Source: an uncultured Alphaproteobacteria bacterium
GTDB lineage: Bacteria > Pseudomonadota > Alphaproteobacteria > RF32 > CAG-239
NCBI GenBank assembly: GCA_944393695.1
Contig: CALYAY010000005.1
Coordinates: forward strand, 1 to 33,716
Length of the DNA: 33,716 nt
Direction: 5' to 3'
Below the pieces are notes generated by a model. That model saw nothing but the letters and a program-made list of their open reading frames with translations, had not been told where the DNA came from and made no database searches. Of this stretch, positions 30,880 to 33,716 are shown piece by piece (positions within the stretch are counted from its first letter, which is position 1; every line of letters starts with the position of its first letter). A program made the translations under genes and the position numbers.

Positions 30880-31037
30880 GCCGGTGAGAGGTCGCCGGTG
30901 GTGTCTCAAAAATACCTAGAGATTGATAACTCCGCTTTGGGCGGGGTGCCGGTAATATGTTGAATAACGGCGACTGTATCTCTACAGTTTTTGAGCTCCG
31001 CCTGCTTTGCATTTTGTGTAAGGCAGGTTTTGTTTTT
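30880..31037 (+). ncRNA. Predicted structured small RNA or attenuator leader, unrecognised family
   Basis: No credible protein is encoded here, but the RNA would fold strongly. A closing helix joins CTCAAAAA (30905-30912) with TTTTTGAG (30988-30995) and continues as TAGAGAT (30917-30923) with ATCTCTA (30978-30984). Inside are two hairpins: CTCCGC/GCGGGG (30930-30935 and 30941-30946) and TGCCG/CGGCG (30947-30951 and 30968-30972). A 12-pair hairpin (31000-31011 with 31017-31028) followed by TTTTGTTTTT is a strong intrinsic terminator. Competing pairs exist: GTCGCCG (30891-30897) with CGGCGAC (30968-30974), and GGCGGGG (30940-30946) with CTCCGCC near 30996-31002. It could be a free RNA of about 155 nt or a switchable leader of the XRE gene. 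It matches no RNA family known to me. Confidence 0.6.
31000..31037 (+). terminator. Strong intrinsic terminator ending the small RNA
   Basis: GCCTGCTTTGCA (31000-31011) pairs with TGTAAGGCAGGT (31017-31028) in a near-continuous stem with a few G-U pairs and a 5-base loop. TTTTGTTTTT follows. It stands between the RNA promoter and the XRE gene. Confidence 0.75.
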
Positions 31038-31061
31038 AACAAATTAATGGAGTTTAAGGTT

Positions 31062-31295
31062 ATGGTTTCCAAAAGGACAATCAGGAATCGGGTTTCCCAG
31101 ATCAAGCTGGATATCGGGATACGTTTGTGTCTTCTGCGGGAGGAAAGAGAAATGAGTCTGGAGGAAGTGGCGGAGGCCTGCGGGATTTCAGCCTGCCGGA
31201 TTAAGATGATAGAAGACGGACGTTCGTTTTCGCTGAAGCATCTTTTTATGCTGGCGTCGGTGTATGGGGTTCGGGTTAAGATTTTGTTTAGGTAA
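31062..31295 (+). CDS. Small XRE-type helix-turn-helix protein
   Basis: A 77-residue basic protein that is nearly all one HTH domain: IGIRLCLLREEREMSLEEVA, then EACGISACRIKMIEDGRSFS and LKHLFMLASVYGVRVKILFR. This is the Cro/CI-like pattern, with the recognition helix around ISACRIKMIEDG. The start chosen is ATG 31062, with GGAG about 9 bases upstream; an upstream in-frame extension would run back through the small-RNA terminator. Without a sensor domain it is probably a simple DNA-binding regulator, perhaps of its own locus. It lies 25 bases after the RNA terminator, so it either depends on read-through or has a promoter I cannot see. A repeat tract starts at its stop codon. Confidence 0.75.
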   Translation: MVSKRTIRNRVSQIKLDIGIRLCLLREEREMSLEEVAEACGISACRIKMIEDGRSFSLKHLFMLASVYGVRVKILFR

Positions 31296-31640
31296 GGCTG
31301 GATTTGCTCTCCCCGGCCCTCTCATCTATGAGAGGGTGACAAATTTGAAGATCCCTTGACGTTCAGACTGGCGCTGAACGAGGGATGACATTTTTTGTTT
31401 GATATGAAACCCTCCCCGACCCTCCCTAAAACTTTAGGGAGGGTGATAGAGGAGCCTGAGTTTTCAGGGAGGGGGAATATGGGGTAGAGAGTTCGGGAAT
31501 AACTTTGTCAAACCCTCTCTAACTCCCCCTAAGTTTTCAGGGGGAGGATATTAGGAAGGTTGGTTTGACTTGGATCCTTGGGTTAAACCCGAGGATGACA
31601 TAAAAAGAGAACCCGGGGATGACAGGAAAGACGGGAGGGA
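31296..31640. repeat. Second tract of dispersed palindromic repeats
   Basis: This stretch between the XRE gene and flbT holds no credible gene. It contains CCCTCTCAT/ATGAGAGGG (31317-31336), the ATCCCT/CGTTCAG element (31351-31386), CCTCCCTAAA/TTTAGGGAGG (31421-31442), CCTGA/TCAGG (31455-31468), CTCCCCCT/AGGGGGAG (31523-31546) and the ATCCTTGGGTT/AACCCGAGGAT palindrome (31574-31596). About 31350-31443 and 31512-31603 closely match 631-723 and 460-552, in the same orientation but the opposite order. GGATGACA follows several palindromes, a mark of a common family. The remaining bases up to flbT show nothing further. Confidence 0.8.
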
Positions 31641-31715
31641 GGATGACAGATTTGCTTTTCCGCCCTCTACAAAGAAAAAAGATGAGACTTCCCGACAAAG
31701 AAGAAGATTTACAAA

Positions 31716-32114
31716 TCAACCATTCAGGTGCAGGGCTTCACCAAAAGCCTCGGCCTCTTTCTGAACCAGAGTGCCGGCACATTTGATGGCGTTATAATAA
31801 TCACCGCGCAAAATATTGTCGGTAATAGCCGCCGTGTACGGAATCAGGCTGGGCGCAGCTTTTTGCAAATCACGCACAAAATCAATATACATCTTCTGCA
31901 ACTCGGCAACATCTTTGGAAAGATACATTTGCTGCACAATAAAATAAACACGTTTGCTCGGCGTATTGGCGTCTTTTTCTCGCAAAATAAATTTTTCACG
32001 CAAAATGGGAACATTACCGTCAATATAAAAACGGGTACGTTCGTTGTCATTGGTAATCAGCGCTTCCCCGATAATAATGCATTCATGCGGTTTGAGTTCA
32101 ATCTTTAAGGGCAT
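31716..32114 (-). CDS. flbT: Flagellin synthesis regulator FlbT
   Basis: FlbT binds the flagellin mRNA leader and limits flagellin translation until the hook is built, as shown in Caulobacter. The family is alphaproteobacterial. The 132-residue protein shows MPLKIELKPHECIIIGEALI, then FYIDGNVPILREKFILREKD and ANTPSKRVYFIVQQMYL, which match the family from the first residue. An N-terminal MPLK and the NTPxxRxYFxxQxMY block are typical. GAAGGA lies 10 bases before ATG 32114. It stands alone between a repeat tract and the divergent TerB-like gene. Its usual neighbours, flaF and flagellin genes, are not here. Confidence 0.93.
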   Translation of the reverse strand: MPLKIELKPHECIIIGEALITNDNERTRFYIDGNVPILREKFILREKDANTPSKRVYFIVQQMYLSKDVAELQKMYIDFVRDLQKAAPSLIPYTAAITDNILRGDYYNAIKCAGTLVQKEAEAFGEALHLNG

Positions 32115-32176
32115 CAGAAAAATTCCTTCAATAAAAACAAAAAATTTTGCGTTTATTATAAATATTTTATTTTGTT

Positions 32177-32205
32177 TTGCAAATCATTATTTTCTTTTGT
32201 ATAGT
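32177..32205 (+). promoter_or_regulatory. Candidate promoter of the TerB-like gene and ABC-F gene
   Basis: TTGCAA (32177-32182) and TATAGT (32200-32205) are 17 bases apart in an AT-rich divergent region. The predicted start near 32212 is about 30 bases before GTG 32244. Confidence 0.55.
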
Positions 32206-32243
32206 AGGGATGTTTGAAATTTTTTAGAAGAAAGGTGTTCGGC

Positions 32244-32660
32244 GTGCCAAATATTATTGAAAATTTGACCGAGGAAGAGAAAAACATATTCATTACCAGC
32301 CTGATGTATGCCATGGAGCTGAGCCACAATAAGCGCATGGACTATCTGAAAAGCAGAATCAAAGAGTTTGGCATAAGCGAATCGGCATTGAAAAAAATTA
32401 AACCGGTAACAGATCCGGCAGAACTGAGCAAAATGATCAAGCAGATTAAAAGCATCAAGCTGCGCCGCTATATTTTGCGGGAGATGATTTTGGTGGCCGT
32501 GGCCAATCATGAGCTTTCGGATGAAGAAATTGCCGGAATTTATAATATCGGAACACGCATCGGTATCAAAGAAGAAAAAGTCAGCGACTTTTTTATGTGG
32601 GCAGCCAAAGGATTGGAATGGGAAATCGAAGGCTTGCAGCTGATTGAAGGTGATTTATAA
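32244..32660 (+). CDS. Small helical protein, TerB-like
   Basis: A 138-residue all-helical, soluble protein. The start chosen is GTG 32244, with AAAGG about 8 bases before it; earlier in-frame starts at 32214 and 32235 are less good. It has the sort of pattern seen in TerB/DjlA-N domains: TEEEKNIFITSLMYAMELSH near the start, then KLRRYILREMILVAVANHEL and SDEEIAGIYNIGTRIGIKEE, an acidic segment resembling the metal-binding helices of that family. The match is an inference by eye; it may be a distant relative only. It precedes the ABC-F gene by 3 bases, so the two are likely co-transcribed. No signal peptide or membrane segment is present. Confidence 0.65.
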   Translation: MPNIIENLTEEEKNIFITSLMYAMELSHNKRMDYLKSRIKEFGISESALKKIKPVTDPAELSKMIKQIKSIKLRRYILREMILVAVANHELSDEEIAGIYNIGTRIGIKEEKVSDFFMWAAKGLEWEIEGLQLIEGDL

Positions 32661-32663
32661 AAC

Positions 32664-33716
32664 ATGTCCGAACCTCCGATTTTAACGGTTAAAGATATCC
32701 GCTTGAGCTTCGGCCCGCAGGAATTGTTCAGCAATGTCGAACTTTATATTAACCGGGGAGACAAAATTGCTCTGGTCGGGCGCAACGGCTCCGGAAAATC
32801 AACCTTGATGAGGGTTTTGTCCGGGCAGCAGGAAGCCGACAGCGGTACAATTTTTATTCAGCCGGGAACACGGATTGCCTATATGCCGCAGAATCCCGAT
32901 TTTTCCGGATTTAAAACCTTGCGGGAAGCGGTTGTTTCCGGACTTCCGGAAGCGGAAAGACATCAGGAATTTCGTGCCGATGCTCTGATTGCGCGGCTGG
33001 GAATCGCGTCCGATGCCGCACCGGAAGAAGCTTCCGGCGGCGAACTGCGCAAAGCAGCCCTGGCAAAAGTTCTGGTCGGCGAACCGGATATTTTGTTGCT
33101 TGATGAGCCGACAAATCATCTGGATATGCCGACAATCCGTCAACTGGAAGAAATTATTGCCGGATTTGGCGGGGCAGTGATGGTTATCAGTCACGACCGC
33201 ATGTTTCTAAACAACATCTCGCAAACCACCTTGTGGCTCGACCGCGGGCAAATATACCGTAATAATAAGGGATTTCGTTATTTCGACGAATGGCAGGAGC
33301 AAATTCTTAATCAGGAAATCATTGCCCAGAAATATCTGAACAAAAAAATTGAGGCGGAAACCGAATGGCTGCATAAAGGCGTGACTGCCCGGCGAAAAAG
33401 GAATATGGGGCGTCTGCGCCGGTTGCAGCAGTTGCGGGAAGAACGCCGGGCTCAGATTAAACAGGCCGGCAGCGTCAAAATGCAGATTGACGAAGGAGAT
33501 GCCCGCTCCAAGCTGGTTATTGAAACCAAGCATATCAGCAAATCTTTCGGCAGCCGGACCTTGGTCAAAGATTTTTCCATTAAGGTTATGAGAGGCAATA
33601 AAATCGGTATTGTCGGCCCGAACGGTGCCGGAAAAACCACACTGATTAAGCTGATGACCAAAAGGCTGGCGCCGGATGAGGGATTTGTGCGTATCGGCAA
33701 GAATTTGGAAGAGGCT
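32664..33716 (+). CDS. uup: ABC-F family ATPase, Uup-like (3' end beyond the window)
   Basis: A 351-codon open frame that runs off the right edge. It is a soluble tandem ATPase of the ABC-F type, which acts on ribosomes rather than in membranes. Domain 1 has GRNGSGKST (39-47), EASGGELRKAALAKVLVG, the LLLDEPTNHLD Walker B and VMVISHDRMFL. A linker helical region contains HKGVTARRKRNMGRLRRL, the segment typical of the Uup branch. Domain 2 begins with IETKHISKSFG and carries GPNGAGKTT, but its signature and second Walker B lie beyond the window. ATG 32664 lies 3 bases after the TerB-like stop. Uup is linked to DNA repair and ribosome quality in other bacteria, and a specific role is not shown here. 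Confidence 0.88.
   Translation, partial: MSEPPILTVKDIRLSFGPQELFSNVELYINRGDKIALVGRNGSGKSTLMRVLSGQQEADSGTIFIQPGTRIAYMPQNPDFSGFKTLREAVVSGLPEAERHQEFRADALIARLGIASDAAPEEASGGELRKAALAKVLVGEPDILLLDEPTNHLDMPTIRQLEEIIAGFGGAVMVISHDRMFLNNISQTTLWLDRGQIYRNNKGFRYFDEWQEQILNQEIIAQKYLNKKIEAETEWLHKGVTARRKRNMGRLRRLQQLREERRAQIKQAGSVKMQIDEGDARSKLVIETKHISKSFGSRTLVKDFSIKVMRGNKIGIVGPNGAGKTTLIKLMTKRLAPDEGFVRIGKNLEEA

Noticed and set aside
30880..31037. The structured RNA as a tracrRNA, 6S RNA or SRP RNA
   Set aside because: No cas gene or CRISPR array is nearby, the SRP tetraloop/GGAAGCAG core is absent, and I could not fit the 6S bubble with confidence.
31570..31764. Open frame of 64 codons in the right repeat tract (plus strand)
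   Set aside because: It consists of repeat sequence, overlaps flbT on the other strand and lacks a ribosome site.

Overview
The window looks like a chromosome segment from a flagellated alphaproteobacterium of moderate GC. That placement is an inference from gene content and order: the clade-typical flagellar regulators FliX and FlbT, an lpxC-bamD-recN string, a maf-RNase E/G-yacG string, an M23/LysM-yajC-secD-secF string, sufBCDS, and a DksA without its zinc cysteines. The palindromic intergenic repeats and the mix of flagellar and envelope genes would suit a host-associated (gut-type) lineage, but the sequence does not prove this.

Layout. 1-782: the start of a secreted-protein ORF running off the left edge (minus strand), then a tract of palindromic repeats. 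783-4492 (minus): rnpB, lpxC, bamD, recN, apparently one transcription unit. 4733-8370 (plus): mraZ, rsmH, ftsL, ftsI behind a promoter overlapped by MraZ boxes. These two units are normally the two ends of one division/cell-wall (dcw) cluster; here they stand head to head with the middle (murE to ftsZ) absent. 8446-8880: a small membrane protein. 8895-12435 (minus): yacG, RNase E/G, maf, dksA, fliX and a prepilin-like protein. 12588-13654 (plus): an outer-membrane barrel and a lipoprotein. 13692-15968 (minus): a CorA/ZntB-type transporter and a lipoprotein hydrolase. 16059-17232 (plus): dtd and an unknown gene, overlapping tail to tail with a secreted protein (minus). 18495-20718 (plus): a DUF1294 protein and an MsbA-like exporter. 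20776-25873 (minus): PAS/degenerate-GGDEF protein, NlpD-like LysM/LytM lipoprotein, yajC, secD, secF. 26033-30778 (plus): sufBCDS. 30841-31295: a predicted structured small RNA with its own promoter and terminator, followed by a small XRE-type regulator. 31296-31715: a second palindromic-repeat tract sharing modules with the first. 31716-33716: flbT (minus), a TerB-like gene and a partial ABC-F (Uup-like) gene (plus).

The core theme is the cell envelope and division: lipid A synthesis (LpxC, MsbA-like), outer-membrane assembly (BamD), septal peptidoglycan (FtsI, FtsL, NlpD-like), protein export (YajC-SecDF), Fe-S assembly (SufBCDS) and flagellar control (FliX, FlbT). The least explained parts are the structured RNA plus XRE gene, the two repeat tracts (one of which continues into a reading frame), and a cysteine-rich segment in SufD. 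No tRNA, rRNA, CRISPR array or insertion sequence was recognised.
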